From positions 186,001 through 250,000 of the forward strand of contig NZ_BAHE01000010.1 in assembly GCF_000298235.1 (NCBI RefSeq): 64,000 bases of DNA, in the 5' to 3' direction. Below, one piece after another: positions 36,586-45,926 of the stretch. The stretch is from Gordonia namibiensis NBRC 108229 (GTDB taxonomy: Bacteria > Actinomycetota > Actinomycetes > Mycobacteriales > Mycobacteriaceae). The translations under genes were made by a program, and so were the position numbers. The notes under the pieces were generated by a model. It saw only the letters and a program-made list of their open reading frames with translations, was not told the origin of the DNA and ran no database searches. How positions within the stretch are numbered: the stretch's first letter is position 1; each line of letters opens with the position of its first letter.

Positions 36586-37617
36586 TCAGAACAGAGTGAG
36601 CGCGTGCTGCAGCTCGGGTGCGGCCACCGACCCGGGCGATCCCGCGTCCGAGCCGGACTGCCGCAGACCACCGGAGCCCGCCAGCCCATGCTGCTGCACC
36701 AAGGGCTGCATCCGCTCCCGCAGCCACGACGAGTACTCCGGCGTCACGTAGGCACCGCGCCCGTAGAGTCCGCGATACCTACGGATCAGGGCGGGGTGTT
36801 CCTCGGCCAGCCACTCCAGGAACCACGGTTTGGTCGAGGACCGCAGGTGCATGGGGAACGCGGTCACACCCGATGCCCCCGCGTCGGCGAGAGCCCCGAG
36901 CAGCTCGTCGAGATGCGATTTCGCATCCGTCAGGTATGGGATGACCGGTGCGACCATCACGTGCGGCGCCAGGCCGGCATCGGCGAGGTCGCGGATCAAC
37001 GACAGTCTGGCCTGCGGCGACGGGGTGCCGGGTTCGATCTTCTTCTGCAGATCCGAATCGATGATGGCCAGCGAGATGCCGATGCTCACCGGGACCTGGC
37101 CCGCCGCCTGCCGCAGCAGAGGCAGATCGCGCCGGATCAGCGTCCCCTTGGTGAGGATCGAGAACGGCGTCCGGGACTCCGCGAGCGCGGAGATCACCCC
37201 CGGCATGAGCTTGTACCGGCCCTCCGCGCGCTGATACGGGTCGGTGTTGGTGCCCAGCGCGACGGTCTCCCGCGTCCACGAGCGACGCTTGAGCTCCTTG
37301 CGCAGCACCGCGGCCACGTTCAGCTTCACGACCACCTGGGAGTCGAAGTCCTTGCCTGCATCGAGGTCGAGGTATTCGTGCGTCGGCCGGGCGAAACAAT
37401 AGCGGCACGCGTGAGTGCATCCGCGAAAAGTGTTGACGGTGAACTGGAACGGGAGATGAGACGCTTCCGGGACACGATTGAGAGCACTCTTCGCGAGCAC
37501 CTCGTGGAAGGTGACACCCTCGAAGTCGGGTGTTCGCACCGACCGCACCAGGCCGGAGCGGCTCAGCCCGGGGAGCGCCCCGTCGTCGACCTCGACCGCC
37601 TGCTCGGACCATCGCAT
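36586..37617 (-). CDS. Rv2578c-family radical SAM protein
   Basis: 343 residues. The 4Fe-4S/SAM motif is RGCTHACRYCFARPTHEYL (three Cys, CxxxCxxC) near residue 70. It is followed by VALGTNTDPYQRAEGRYKLM, typical of the spore photoproduct lyase-like/Rv2578c group. These proteins make a 5'-deoxyadenosyl radical, but the target of this subfamily is unknown. Met at 37617 is preferred. An in-frame Met six codons earlier is possible, and neither has a good ribosome site. It is divergent from the Ser/Thr kinase across 78 bp. Confidence 0.9.
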   Translation of the reverse strand: MRWSEQAVEVDDGALPGLSRSGLVRSVRTPDFEGVTFHEVLAKSALNRVPEASHLPFQFTVNTFRGCTHACRYCFARPTHEYLDLDAGKDFDSQVVVKLNVAAVLRKELKRRSWTRETVALGTNTDPYQRAEGRYKLMPGVISALAESRTPFSILTKGTLIRRDLPLLRQAAGQVPVSIGISLAIIDSDLQKKIEPGTPSPQARLSLIRDLADAGLAPHVMVAPVIPYLTDAKSHLDELLGALADAGASGVTAFPMHLRSSTKPWFLEWLAEEHPALIRRYRGLYGRGAYVTPEYSSWLRERMQPLVQQHGLAGSGGLRQSGSDAGSPGSVAAPELQHALTLF

Positions 37618-37695
37618 AGAGCGAGTCGAACACATGTGCGATCACACTGTCAAGCGCGGTGCCCGCCGACGAGCCCTCGCGGCTATCATCGCCGT

Positions 37696-38955
37696 ATGCC
37701 ACCGTCCGTCGGAACCCATCATGCCCCAGGTCCCCAGTACCTGGTGGCCGGCCGATACCGCCTGAAGTCGCGGATCGGCGGCGGCGGCATGGGCACGGTG
37801 TGGCTGGCCCGCGATCAACTCCTCGATCGCGACGTGGCCGTCAAGCAGGTCGTCTCCACCGAGGGCCTCACCGAGGATTCCGCGGACAACGTCCGCAAGC
37901 GCGCGATGCGCGAGGGTCGCATCGCGGCGAAGCTGTCCCATCGCAACGCCATCGCGATGCACGACGTCGCCCTCGACCGCGGCGAGCCGTGGCTGGTGAT
38001 GGAATACCTGCCGTCGCGCAGCGTCGCCCAGATCCTGCACGCCGTAACAACACTCGAGCCGAGGGAAGCGGCCCAGATCGGCGCGCAGGTGGCCGACGCG
38101 ATGGTCGAGGCCCACGCTGCCGGGATCGTGCACCGCGACATCAAGCCGGGCAACATCCTGATCGCCGAGGGCGGCCGCAACGCCGGGCTCGTCAAGATCA
38201 CCGACTTCGGTATCTCGCGGGCCAAGGACGACGTCACCCTCACCCAGACCGGCGTGATCACCGGCACCCCAGCCTATTTCGCGCCCGAGGTGGCTCGCGG
38301 CGCGGAGCCGATGGAGGCCTCCGACGTCTACTCGCTGGGCGCCACGATCTACACGATGGTCGAAGGTCAGCCGCCGTTCGGCGTCGATGACAACTCGATC
38401 GCCTTGCTGCACAAGGTCGCTCGTGCGCGGATCAATCCGATGACCAAGGCCGGCGACCTCGAACCGGTCCTGTTGCGCTTGCTGGAACCGAGCCCGACGA
38501 AGCGGCCGACGATGGCCGAGGCACGCGATGCCCTCACCGCGTTCGCGGCGGGTTCGCGCGGCACCAAGGACCAGGTACTCACCGGACTCATCACCCGCCC
38601 CGGCGCCGGTACGCCCGTGTGGGCGCAGCGCAACAACCGATCGTCGACCACAGGGCCTCACCGCCCGGTGGCGGGCGCGACGCTGCCGCCCTACGCCCCG
38701 ACCCTGGCCGGCGACCGCGGCTCACGCGACATCCCACACACCCGCCAGGAGCACCACTCCCCGACCCTGATGTCGACGCCGCCGTATTCGATGACGTCCC
38801 AGTCGTCGTCGCCCCACCGTCAGCCGATGAACCCCGGCTACGGAGAACCGACCCGCAACTCCGCGACCTCGAGCACCGCACTCGCGGTGTCGGTGTTCGT
38901 GTTCTTCGCTGTGCTGGCAGTGCTCGTGGTCCTGGCGATCGCGCTGCTGCGCTAG
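37696..38955 (+). CDS. Membrane Ser/Thr protein kinase (PknB-like) lacking a sensor domain
   Basis: 419 residues. The kinase domain (about 20-285) has GGGGMGTVW at the nucleotide loop, catalytic K50, HRDIKPGN (146-153), DFG (170-172) and the activation segment VITGTPAYFAPE. A flexible Pro/Ser/Thr-rich linker leads to one membrane helix at the extreme C-terminus (about 394-417), followed by only one or two residues outside. There is thus no PASTA or other extracellular sensor, unlike PknB. An upstream in-frame extension over the imuB/imuA region is spurious. ATG 37696 begins MPPSVGTHHA. Confidence 0.92.
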   Translation: MPPSVGTHHAPGPQYLVAGRYRLKSRIGGGGMGTVWLARDQLLDRDVAVKQVVSTEGLTEDSADNVRKRAMREGRIAAKLSHRNAIAMHDVALDRGEPWLVMEYLPSRSVAQILHAVTTLEPREAAQIGAQVADAMVEAHAAGIVHRDIKPGNILIAEGGRNAGLVKITDFGISRAKDDVTLTQTGVITGTPAYFAPEVARGAEPMEASDVYSLGATIYTMVEGQPPFGVDDNSIALLHKVARARINPMTKAGDLEPVLLRLLEPSPTKRPTMAEARDALTAFAAGSRGTKDQVLTGLITRPGAGTPVWAQRNNRSSTTGPHRPVAGATLPPYAPTLAGDRGSRDIPHTRQEHHSPTLMSTPPYSMTSQSSSPHRQPMNPGYGEPTRNSATSSTALAVSVFVFFAVLAVLVVLAIALLR

Positions 38956-39019
38956 GGCTTTGGAGTTGAATGCGCCGCAGCTCCCGCGTGGCCGATTCCT
39001 TCCCGCTTACCGGATAGCG

Positions 39020-39046
39020 CCCGCGGGAGGTAAACGCTCCCGCGGG
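39020..39046. terminator. Intrinsic hairpin between the kinase and the response regulator
   Basis: CCCGCGGGAG (39020-39029) and CTCCCGCGGG (39037-39046) form a perfect 10-bp stem with a 7-base loop. It ends 1 bp from the response regulator stop and lies between convergent genes, so it can serve both strands. There is no long T run. Confidence 0.65.
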
Positions 39047-39047
39047 A

Positions 39048-39767
39048 TCAGCCGATGTGGCGCGTGGCCGCCCAGCGGGTCAGCGCGTTCCGGTTGGACT
39101 GCTGGGTCTTGCGCAGCACGTTCGACGCGTGCGTCTCGACGGTCTTGATCGAGATGAAGAGTTCCTCGGCGATCTCCCGGTAGGTGTAGCCGCGGGCCAG
39201 CAGTCGCAACACCTCGAGCTCACGGCGGGTGAGGGAGTCGAGTTCGGGGTCCAGCGGCGGTTCGGGCGCCGACGACTTACCGGTGAACGAGTCGAGCACG
39301 AACCCGGCCAGCCGAGGGCTGAACACCGCGTCACCCTCCGCGACCCGGCGCACCGCATCGGCGAGTTCGGCGCCGTCGATCGTCTTGGTGACATACCCCC
39401 GGGCGCCGGCCCGAATCGTCGCGATCACGTCCTCGGCGGCGTCGGAGACGCTCAGGGCGAGGAAGACCGGCGCGTTCTCCGCATCGGCACCGAGCCGGTC
39501 GAGGACACCCCGCAACACCGCGACCCCGCCGCCGGCGGGCATGTGGACGTCGAGGAGCACCACATCCGGTGCGGTGGAAACGATCCCGGCGATCGCTTCC
39601 GGCACGGTGCCCGCCTCGCCGACCACACGTAGTCCCGACTCGTCGGCCAGTTCCGCGCGCACTCCGGAACGGAACACGGCGTGGTCGTCGACGAGGTACA
39701 CGGTGTAGGTCGACGCCGGGGCGTCGGTCGTCGTGTCCGTCGGGTTCGGGGTCTGCTCGGGGGTCAT
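39048..39767 (-). CDS. NarL/LuxR-type response regulator
   Basis: 239 residues. The receiver domain (about 21-140) has acidic pair VDDH, phospho-acceptor D73 in LLDVHMP and Lys in GYVTKTIDG. The LuxR helix-turn-helix (about 175-235) reads LTRRELEVLRLLARGYTYREIAEELFISIKTVETHASNVLRK. It is the partner of the histidine kinase whose stop overlaps its ATG by three bases (ATGA). Together with the PspC proteins around it, it probably answers envelope stress, as LiaR-type regulators do (inference). Target genes likely include the divergent PspC gene. Confidence 0.93.
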   Translation of the reverse strand: MTPEQTPNPTDTTTDAPASTYTVYLVDDHAVFRSGVRAELADESGLRVVGEAGTVPEAIAGIVSTAPDVVLLDVHMPAGGGVAVLRGVLDRLGADAENAPVFLALSVSDAAEDVIATIRAGARGYVTKTIDGAELADAVRRVAEGDAVFSPRLAGFVLDSFTGKSSAPEPPLDPELDSLTRRELEVLRLLARGYTYREIAEELFISIKTVETHASNVLRKTQQSNRNALTRWAATRHIG

Positions 39768-41032
39768 CTCACCTTCCGGTCATCCGTCGATTCGTTCTCT
39801 GCCTGTTCTACCGGGGATGCCGTGGAGTCGCCTGCTTCCTCGACCACCGACACACCGTCGATGCGCGGCATCGTGAGCGCGACGTTGGTGCCGCGTCCGG
39901 GGTTCGAGGTGATCGCCACACGGCCACCCATGCGTTCCATCCGCGCCCGGATGGACCGGCTGATGCCCTGTCGATCCTCGTCGATGACGTCCGGATCGAA
40001 GCCGACGCCGCGGTCGCGGACGAACACCTCGACCTGATCCTCGGTCACCTCGCTGTACACGTCGACGGTGCGCTCCCCGGAATGCTTGGCCGCGTTCACC
40101 AGCGCCTCACGGGTCGCACCCGCCAGCGCCGACCAGCGTTTGGCATCGCGCGCGTCGCTGGGACGTAGATCGCCGACGGTGATGATCTCGACGTCGACCC
40201 CGTAGGCGTCCTCGACTTCCGCGCCGACGCTGCGCAGCGCCGCGGCGAGCGAACCACGTTCCTGGGCGGGGTCGCCGAACAGCCACGCACGGAGCTCGCG
40301 TTCCTGACTGCGGGCGAGGCGCGCGACCTCCTCCGGGCGATGTGCCTTCTTCTGGATGAGAGCGAGGGTCTGCAGCACGGAATCGTGTAGGTGCGAGGCG
40401 ATCTCCTCGCGTTCGGCGTTGCGGATGCGTGCGGCACGTTCCTCGTTGAGAGCCCGCCACATCCGCATCCACAGCGGCACGGTGAGGAGTACGACACCGA
40501 TCAGGGTCGCCACCACCGCGAGGATCGTCGAGTTGAGTCCGCCGAAACTGCGGTCGCCGGCGAGGACGATCACCACGAGCCCGCCGACCACCAGCAGCAC
40601 ACCGCCGATCAACCGTGTCCAGGTCAGCAGCGGAGCGCGCGGCGCCCGATGTGAGGTGTCGAACTCGCGCCACACCAGGCTCGCGCCGATGGCGATGAAA
40701 ACGAACGGAACCAGATACTCCGCGGGCGTGCCCGACGCGGCGAAGCCGACGACCGACATCGCCACGAGCCCGATCACCGCGAGTCCGAGTGACTGCCTGC
40801 GCTCGCCCGGTGCGGGCGGTGCGGTGTCCTTGCCGGGCGGGCAGAAGAACCAGAGCAGACCGTAGGCCGCGACCCCGGCGCCGGCGAGCGCGGCGAGCAC
40901 CACGAACACGATCCGGACGCGGAAGACGTCGACCCCCAGATGGTCGGCTATGCCGCCGGCGACCCCGGCGACCACCCGGCCGCCGTCCCGTCGTACCAGC
41001 CGCGGGGCAGGCTCCACCTCCGTTCCACTCAC
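39764..41032 (-). CDS. PspC-domain sensor histidine kinase (HisKA_3 type)
   Basis: About 422 residues. An N-terminal PspC domain (RRDGGRVVAGVAGGIADHLGVDVFRVRIVFVVLA) is followed by several membrane helices, then the dimerisation box EEIASHLHDSVLQTLALIQKKA with phospho-His, and an HATPase domain with VEVFVRDRGVGFDPD. PspC in a kinase sensor region is typical of actinobacterial envelope-stress kinases. The GTG at about 41032 begins VSGTEVEP. The exact start is uncertain. It overlaps the response regulator by four bases and is divergent from another PspC gene. Confidence 0.9.
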   Translation of the reverse strand: MSGTEVEPAPRLVRRDGGRVVAGVAGGIADHLGVDVFRVRIVFVVLAALAGAGVAAYGLLWFFCPPGKDTAPPAPGERRQSLGLAVIGLVAMSVVGFAASGTPAEYLVPFVFIAIGASLVWREFDTSHRAPRAPLLTWTRLIGGVLLVVGGLVVIVLAGDRSFGGLNSTILAVVATLIGVVLLTVPLWMRMWRALNEERAARIRNAEREEIASHLHDSVLQTLALIQKKAHRPEEVARLARSQERELRAWLFGDPAQERGSLAAALRSVGAEVEDAYGVDVEIITVGDLRPSDARDAKRWSALAGATREALVNAAKHSGERTVDVYSEVTEDQVEVFVRDRGVGFDPDVIDEDRQGISRSIRARMERMGGRVAITSNPGRGTNVALTMPRIDGVSVVEEAGDSTASPVEQAENESTDDRKVR

Positions 41033-41193
41033 TCCTCGATGTTCCCACGGGCGACGAATCCGGACATCGGGGTTCACCCCTGTTTCTGTGCCCTCGATCT
41101 CGGGGTCGAGGGTCGCATCCCCGATCAACCCCGGGCGGAAATCAGGGGATCACCCGATGTGCGGCGGGTGCCCGGCAGAGCACGATGATCGCC

Positions 41194-42669
41194 ATGGACA
41201 CCAAGGAGTTCCAGAGTCAGATCAGGGAGATGTGGTCGACACGCCCCTACCGTCCGGAGAACCGGACCATCGCCGGCGTGTGCAGCGGCATCGCCGCCCG
41301 CTACCGCGTCGATCCCACGCTCGTGAAGATCGCCTTCGTGGTGTCCGCCTTCTTCGGCGGCAGCGGGCTCATCCTGTACCTCGCGGCGTGGATCGCGTTC
41401 CCGGGCCGGCAGCGCGCCCAGGCCGAGGCGGTACGCGCCGCGAACGCCGGGCACCGCGGTCACCGACGCCACGGACCGCCGTGGGGCAATCCCCAGTTCA
41501 TCGTGCTGGCGGTCCTCGCGATCGTCATCGTCACCTCGGTCGGCCCGAACCGCACCTGGGGGTCGGGCGGCCTGGTCGGCGCGATCCTCATGCTGGGCGG
41601 GTGGTACCTGCTCCACCTGCGCACTCCGACTCCCCCGCCCGGTACCAGCATCGACACCGTCGCCGTCACCGACGTCGTCGTGCCGCCGCCGACGGCGGGA
41701 CAGTTCGAACGCTGGGTCCCGCGCGCCATGGCCGGCACCGGGATCACCGGCGCCCCGGCGAACACGCCCACCTCCACGAGCGCACCGAACGTGAACCTGC
41801 AGAAACCTGCGGCCGACACCGGAACACAACGGGGTCCGGCAACGACCGAGAACCCGACCACGGAGTCAACTGACCCCGCGGCCACAGAGGAGATCTCCAT
41901 GACCAAGAGCGACGTCGACACCGCATCGGACGGGACGCAGCGCTGGTCACCCCTGCCGACACCGGTGCCCGCCTCCGACGACGTCGACACCTCCCCGCCC
42001 TCCTGGGATCCGCTGGGCGTGGCCCCGTTCGCCTGGGATCTGCCCGAACCCGCCACACCGGCGAAGCCGGTCGAGCAGCGGCGTCGCCGGTCACCGTTGA
42101 CGCTGATCGTCCTCGGGCTGGCGGTCATCGTCGGAGCGATCGGGACCGCCCTGCATCAGGCGGGGGTCGACTGGTTCACCGTGCCGCGCATCCTGTCCCT
42201 GTGTCTGGCGGTCGTCGGTGCCGGCCTCGTGCTGGCCGCGACGCTGCGTCGGCGCACCGGTGAGCACAGCACCGGCCTGTTGCCGGTCGCCATCCTGCTG
42301 GGTGTCGCGACCATCGTGACCACCACGGTCTCCGGTGTCACCCTGCCCACCGGCGGGGCCGGCGACCGGAACTGGAAGCCGCTGAGCGAGAACGACATCC
42401 AGCCCGAGTACACCCTCGGGATGGGCGAGATGACCCTCGACCTGCGGGAGATCGACCTCACCGCCGACCGACGCGTGGAACTGCGCAACGGGATGGGCGT
42501 CATCGAGGTCGCGCTGCCCGAGAACATGAACGTCCGCGTCACCTGCGACACCGGCATCGGCGACATCGACTGTCCCGCCGGACTCGACGGTGGCCGTGAC
42601 GGCACGGACGGACCAGTCCTCGAGATCGACGCACACACCGGCATGGGAGAGGTTCGGGTCACCCGATGA
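41194..42669 (+). CDS. PspC-domain membrane protein with LiaF-like C-terminal domain
   Basis: About 491 residues. The PspC domain near the N-terminus (RPENRTIAGVCSGIAARYRVDPTLVKIAFVVSAFFGGSG) is followed by a helix pair, a ~170-residue Thr/Pro-rich linker, then three more helices (~300-375). The end is a beta-rich domain with repeated MGEMTLDLRE, GMGVIEVALP and GMGEVRV motifs resembling LiaF/cell-wall-active-antibiotic response proteins. LiaF relatives restrain a LiaRS-type kinase, and a PspC kinase gene is divergent here. ATG 41194 or 41185 may be the start. The next gene overlaps its stop. Confidence 0.87.
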   Translation: MDTKEFQSQIREMWSTRPYRPENRTIAGVCSGIAARYRVDPTLVKIAFVVSAFFGGSGLILYLAAWIAFPGRQRAQAEAVRAANAGHRGHRRHGPPWGNPQFIVLAVLAIVIVTSVGPNRTWGSGGLVGAILMLGGWYLLHLRTPTPPPGTSIDTVAVTDVVVPPPTAGQFERWVPRAMAGTGITGAPANTPTSTSAPNVNLQKPAADTGTQRGPATTENPTTESTDPAATEEISMTKSDVDTASDGTQRWSPLPTPVPASDDVDTSPPSWDPLGVAPFAWDLPEPATPAKPVEQRRRRSPLTLIVLGLAVIVGAIGTALHQAGVDWFTVPRILSLCLAVVGAGLVLAATLRRRTGEHSTGLLPVAILLGVATIVTTTVSGVTLPTGGAGDRNWKPLSENDIQPEYTLGMGEMTLDLREIDLTADRRVELRNGMGVIEVALPENMNVRVTCDTGIGDIDCPAGLDGGRDGTDGPVLEIDAHTGMGEVRVTR

Positions 42670-42896
42670 ACGAGCAACTCGACAGCGGCCCGAACATGGC
42701 TGACGACCACACCGAATCGACCCACCGCGCACCGGGGTTGGGGGTCGTGGGCATCGCGGCCCTGGCCGTCGCGGGGTGGGGACTCGCCGGCGGACCGGCA
42801 CTGCCCGACGCGGCGAACCTCGGCTGGGCGGCCGTCGGCATCGGACTGCTCATCGGACTGATCCTGATCATCTCCGGAACACGTAGCCGGGGATGA
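42666..42896 (+). CDS. Small two-helix membrane protein
   Basis: 76 residues. A hydrophilic N-terminal 22 residues precede two hydrophobic segments (about 24-44 and 52-70) with a short Arg/Gly end. No family was recognised. Its ATG overlaps the PspC/LiaF-like gene stop by four bases, so it is co-translated and probably belongs to the same envelope-stress module. Codon use is like its neighbours. Confidence 0.75.
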   Translation: MNEQLDSGPNMADDHTESTHRAPGLGVVGIAALAVAGWGLAGGPALPDAANLGWAAVGIGLLIGLILIISGTRSRG

Positions 42897-42913
42897 GGGA
42901 CGAGGGGTGAATG

Positions 42914-42950
42914 CGATCAGGCCGGCGTGATGTCCACGCCGGCCTGATCG
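42914..42950. terminator. Bidirectional terminator hairpin between PspC operon and guaA
   Basis: CGATCAGGCCGGCGT (42914-42928) pairs perfectly with 42936-42950 around GATGTCC. The 15-bp stem lies between convergent genes (42896 and guaA stop 42958) and can stop transcription from both sides. Confidence 0.75.
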
Positions 42951-42957
42951 TGTTCGG

Positions 42958-44550
42958 TCATTCCCACTCGATGGTGCCCGGCGGCTTGCTCGTCACGTCG
43001 AGGACGACGCGGTTGACGTCGGGGACCTCGTTGGTGATGCGCGTCGAGATGACCTCGAGGACCTCGTAGGGCACGCGGGTCCAGTCGGCGGTCATCGCGT
43101 CCTCGCTCGAGACGGGACGCAGCACGATCGGGTGTCCGTAGGTGCGGCCGTCGCCCTGGACGCCGACGCTTCGGACGTCGGCGAGAAGCACCACCGGGCA
43201 CTGCCAGATCTGGGCGTCGAGACCGGCGGCGGTCAGCTCCTCACGGGCGATGAGATCGGCCTTGCGCAGCATCTCCAGACGATCGGCGGTCACCTCGCCG
43301 ACGATGCGGATCGCGAGACCCGGGCCCGGGAACGGCTGGCGTGCGACGATCTCCTCGGGCAACCCGAGTTCACGGCCGACGGCGCGGACCTCGTCCTTGA
43401 ACAGCAGGCGCAGGGGCTCGACGAGGCTGAACTCGAGGTCGTCGGGCAGGCCGCCGACATTGTGGTGGCTCTTGATGTTCGCGGTGCCGCTGCCGCCACC
43501 GGATTCCACGACATCGGGGTACAGGGTCCCCTGGACCAGGAAGTCGACCTTCTCCCCTGCCTCGGCCTCCTCGCCGAGGACCTCGCTCACCGCGCCCTCG
43601 AAGGAGCGGATGAACTCGCGGCCGATGATCTTGCGCTTGGTCTCCGGGTCGCTCACACCGGACAGTTCCTTCAAGAACTTGTCGGCGGCGTCGACGGTGA
43701 CCAGCTTGGCGCCGGTCGCACCGACGAAGTCGTGCTGGACCTGCTCGCGCTCACCGGCGCGGAGCAGTCCGTGGTCGACGAAGACACAGGTGAGGCGATC
43801 GCCGATGGCGCGCTGCACCAGCGCGGCGGCCACCGCGGAGTCGACGCCGCCGGACAGACCGCAGATCGCCCGGCCGTCGCCGATCTGATCGGCGACCGCA
43901 TCGATGAGGGCGTCGGCGATGTTCGCCGCGGTCCAGGTGGCCTCCAGCCCGGCGACCTCGTAGAGGAAGCGGGTGAGGATCTGCTGGCCGTGCGGGGTGT
44001 GCAGCACCTCGGGGTGGTACTGGACGCCGGCCATACGGCGCTTGAGGTTCTCGAACGACGCGACAGGGGCGCCCGGCGTCGAACCGGTGACGGTGAAGCC
44101 CTCCGGGGCCTGCTGCACCGCGTCGTTGTGGCTCATCCACACCGGCTGGGTGTCGGAGAGGCCCTGGTGCAGAATGCCCTCGCCGTTCACCGTCAGGGTG
44201 GTGCGGCCGAACTCGCGACCACCGGTGTTGGCGACCTCGCCACCCAGCTTCGCGGCCATCGCCTGGAAGCCGTAGCAGATGCCGAAGACCGGGACGTCCA
44301 GGTCGAACACGGCGGGATCGAGTTCGGGGGCGTCCTCGGCGTACACCGACGCCGGTCCGCCCGAGAGGATGATCGCGACCGGGTTCTTCTCCTGGATCTT
44401 CGCCAGCGGCGCGTCGTGGGAGATCACCTCGGAGTAGATCCGGGCCTCACGCACTCTTCGTGCGATCAGCTGCGCGTACTGCGCTCCGAAGTCGACGACG
44501 AGAACGGGCCGCGGGCCCTCGAGGAAATCCTCAGCAGAAGAGTCTGTCAC
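42958..44550 (-). CDS. guaA: GMP synthase (glutamine-hydrolysing)
   Basis: 530 residues. The N-terminal glutaminase has nucleophile Cys in [11 protein letters not shown] and the His-Glu pair in GVQYHPEV. The ATP-pyrophosphatase loop is [14 protein letters not shown] (near residue 240), and the C-terminal dimerisation domain ends PPGTIEWE. It turns XMP to GMP. The GTG at 44550 ([12 protein letters not shown]) is chosen because homology begins there. It is divergent from bioY across about 49 bp. guaB and guaB3 lie 4-7 kb downstream in the window, so the late GMP pathway is locally grouped. Confidence 0.97.
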   Translation of the reverse strand: MTDSSAEDFLEGPRPVLVVDFGAQYAQLIARRVREARIYSEVISHDAPLAKIQEKNPVAIILSGGPASVYAEDAPELDPAVFDLDVPVFGICYGFQAMAAKLGGEVANTGGREFGRTTLTVNGEGILHQGLSDTQPVWMSHNDAVQQAPEGFTVTGSTPGAPVASFENLKRRMAGVQYHPEVLHTPHGQQILTRFLYEVAGLEATWTAANIADALIDAVADQIGDGRAICGLSGGVDSAVAAALVQRAIGDRLTCVFVDHGLLRAGEREQVQHDFVGATGAKLVTVDAADKFLKELSGVSDPETKRKIIGREFIRSFEGAVSEVLGEEAEAGEKVDFLVQGTLYPDVVESGGGSGTANIKSHHNVGGLPDDLEFSLVEPLRLLFKDEVRAVGRELGLPEEIVARQPFPGPGLAIRIVGEVTADRLEMLRKADLIAREELTAAGLDAQIWQCPVVLLADVRSVGVQGDGRTYGHPIVLRPVSSEDAMTADWTRVPYEVLEVISTRITNEVPDVNRVVLDVTSKPPGTIEWE

Positions 44551-44599
44551 CCGGTCGAGTCTAGTGGTCGACCACGACGTGAAATACTTCGACACCGAC

Positions 44600-45226
44600 A
44601 TGACTGCATCTCCCCGCACCTCCGCATGGTCGCTGAGCATCGGCGATCTCACCCAGGCCGCCGTTTTCGCCGCGTTGATCGCCGCGCTCGGCCTGCCCGG
44701 GACCATCAACATCGGCACCAGCGGCGTGCCGATCACGTTCCAGACCCTGGGTGTGATCCTGGCGGGAGCCGTCCTGGGGCCCAAGAAGGGCACCCTCGCG
44801 GTCGTCATCTTCATGGTGCTGGCCATCGCCGGACTCCCGATCCTGTCGGGCGGACGCAGCGGCCTGACCGCGCTGGCCTCCCCGACCGCCGGCTACTTCG
44901 TCGGCTTCCTGCCCGCGGTCATCGTGATCGGCGTGCTCACCGCGGCGATGATGTCCGTCGGCGACAAGCCCCGCTACCGCGTTCTCTGGGGCATCGGGAT
45001 CAACGCACTGGGTGGGATGTTCGTCCTCTACCTGTTCGGGGTGATCGGACTGGTCCTGCGCACGGACCTGACGGTGTGGGCGGCGATCACGTCGAACGGC
45101 CCGTTCATCATCGGCGACGTTCTCAAGGTCGTCGTCGGCGCACTGGTCGCCGCGCAGATCCACCGCGGCCGACCCGGCCTGATCGAGCCGCTCCGACTGT
45201 CCCGGCGCACCGTCGCCGGCAGCTGA
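44600..45226 (+). CDS. bioY: Biotin ECF transporter substrate-binding component BioY
   Basis: 208 residues with about six membrane helices. It has the BioY signature [23 protein letters not shown] near residue 45 and [20 protein letters not shown] near 90. It captures biotin and docks on the EcfAT module encoded directly downstream. ATG 44600 is preferred over GTG 44564, which would leave almost no room for divergent guaA control. No BirA-type operator was identified in the short upstream gap. Confidence 0.94.
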   Translation: MTASPRTSAWSLSIGDLTQAAVFAALIAALGLPGTINIGTSGVPITFQTLGVILAGAVLGPKKGTLAVVIFMVLAIAGLPILSGGRSGLTALASPTAGYFVGFLPAVIVIGVLTAAMMSVGDKPRYRVLWGIGINALGGMFVLYLFGVIGLVLRTDLTVWAAITSNGPFIIGDVLKVVVGALVAAQIHRGRPGLIEPLRLSRRTVAGS

Positions 45227-45251
45227 GCCGCTCCGCGATCGCCCCGCTTCG

Positions 45252-45926
45252 ATGATCGAGTTCACGAACGTCTCGCACGCCTACGACGACCGGGTCGTGC
45301 TGCGCGATGTCTCGTTGGACCTCACCGAGAACCGCATCGGCATCGTCGGGGCCAACGGCAGCGGGAAGTCGACGCTGGCGCGGATGATCAACGCGCTCGT
45401 CGTGCCCGCGTCGGGCACGGTGACCGTCGACGGTCTCGACGTGTCCCGCAACAAACGTGAGGTCCGACGCCGCGTCGGGTTCATCTTCTCCGACCCCGAC
45501 CGGCAGATCATCATGCCGACCGTCATCGAGGACATCGAACTGTCGTTGCGGCGCACCGACCTCGACAAGAAGCAGCGCGCGGCCCGGGCCCTCGGGGTGC
45601 TCGACCGGTTCGGACTGGGCGAGCACGCCGACCATCCCGCGCAACGCCTGTCCGGCGGGCAGAAGCAACTTCTCGCGCTGGCGTCGATCTTCGTGACCGA
45701 CCCCGCGATCATCGTCGCCGACGAGCCGACCACACTCCTCGACCTCCGCAACACCCGCATGCTCACCGATGTCTTCGCGACGCTCGACGAGCAACTCATC
45801 GTCGTCAGTCACGATCTCGACATCCTCGACGGCTTCGACCGCGTCATCGTCATCGACGACGGCCGGGTGGTCGCCGACGACGAACCCTCGCCCGCTCTCG
45901 CCTACTACCGGACACTGATGTCGTGA
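45252..45926 (+). CDS. bioM: Energy-coupling factor ATPase (BioM)
   Basis: 224 residues, ABC ATPase. Walker A is GANGSGKSTLARM, the signature is LSGGQKQLLALA, Walker B is IIVADEPTTLLD and the switch His is in VVSHDLD. It powers the biotin transporter with BioN and BioY. It starts 25 bp after bioY and overlaps bioN by four bases (GTGA). A single ATPase gene is present, so the complex probably contains a BioM homodimer as in other BioMNY systems. Confidence 0.94.
   Translation: MIEFTNVSHAYDDRVVLRDVSLDLTENRIGIVGANGSGKSTLARMINALVVPASGTVTVDGLDVSRNKREVRRRVGFIFSDPDRQIIMPTVIEDIELSLRRTDLDKKQRAARALGVLDRFGLGEHADHPAQRLSGGQKQLLALASIFVTDPAIIVADEPTTLLDLRNTRMLTDVFATLDEQLIVVSHDLDILDGFDRVIVIDDGRVVADDEPSPALAYYRTLMS

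Noticed and set aside
35032..37695. In-frame N-terminal extension of the Ser/Thr kinase to over 1300 residues
   Set aside because: The extension runs antisense to imuB, imuA and the radical SAM gene and is low-complexity. Kinase homology begins just after ATG 37696.
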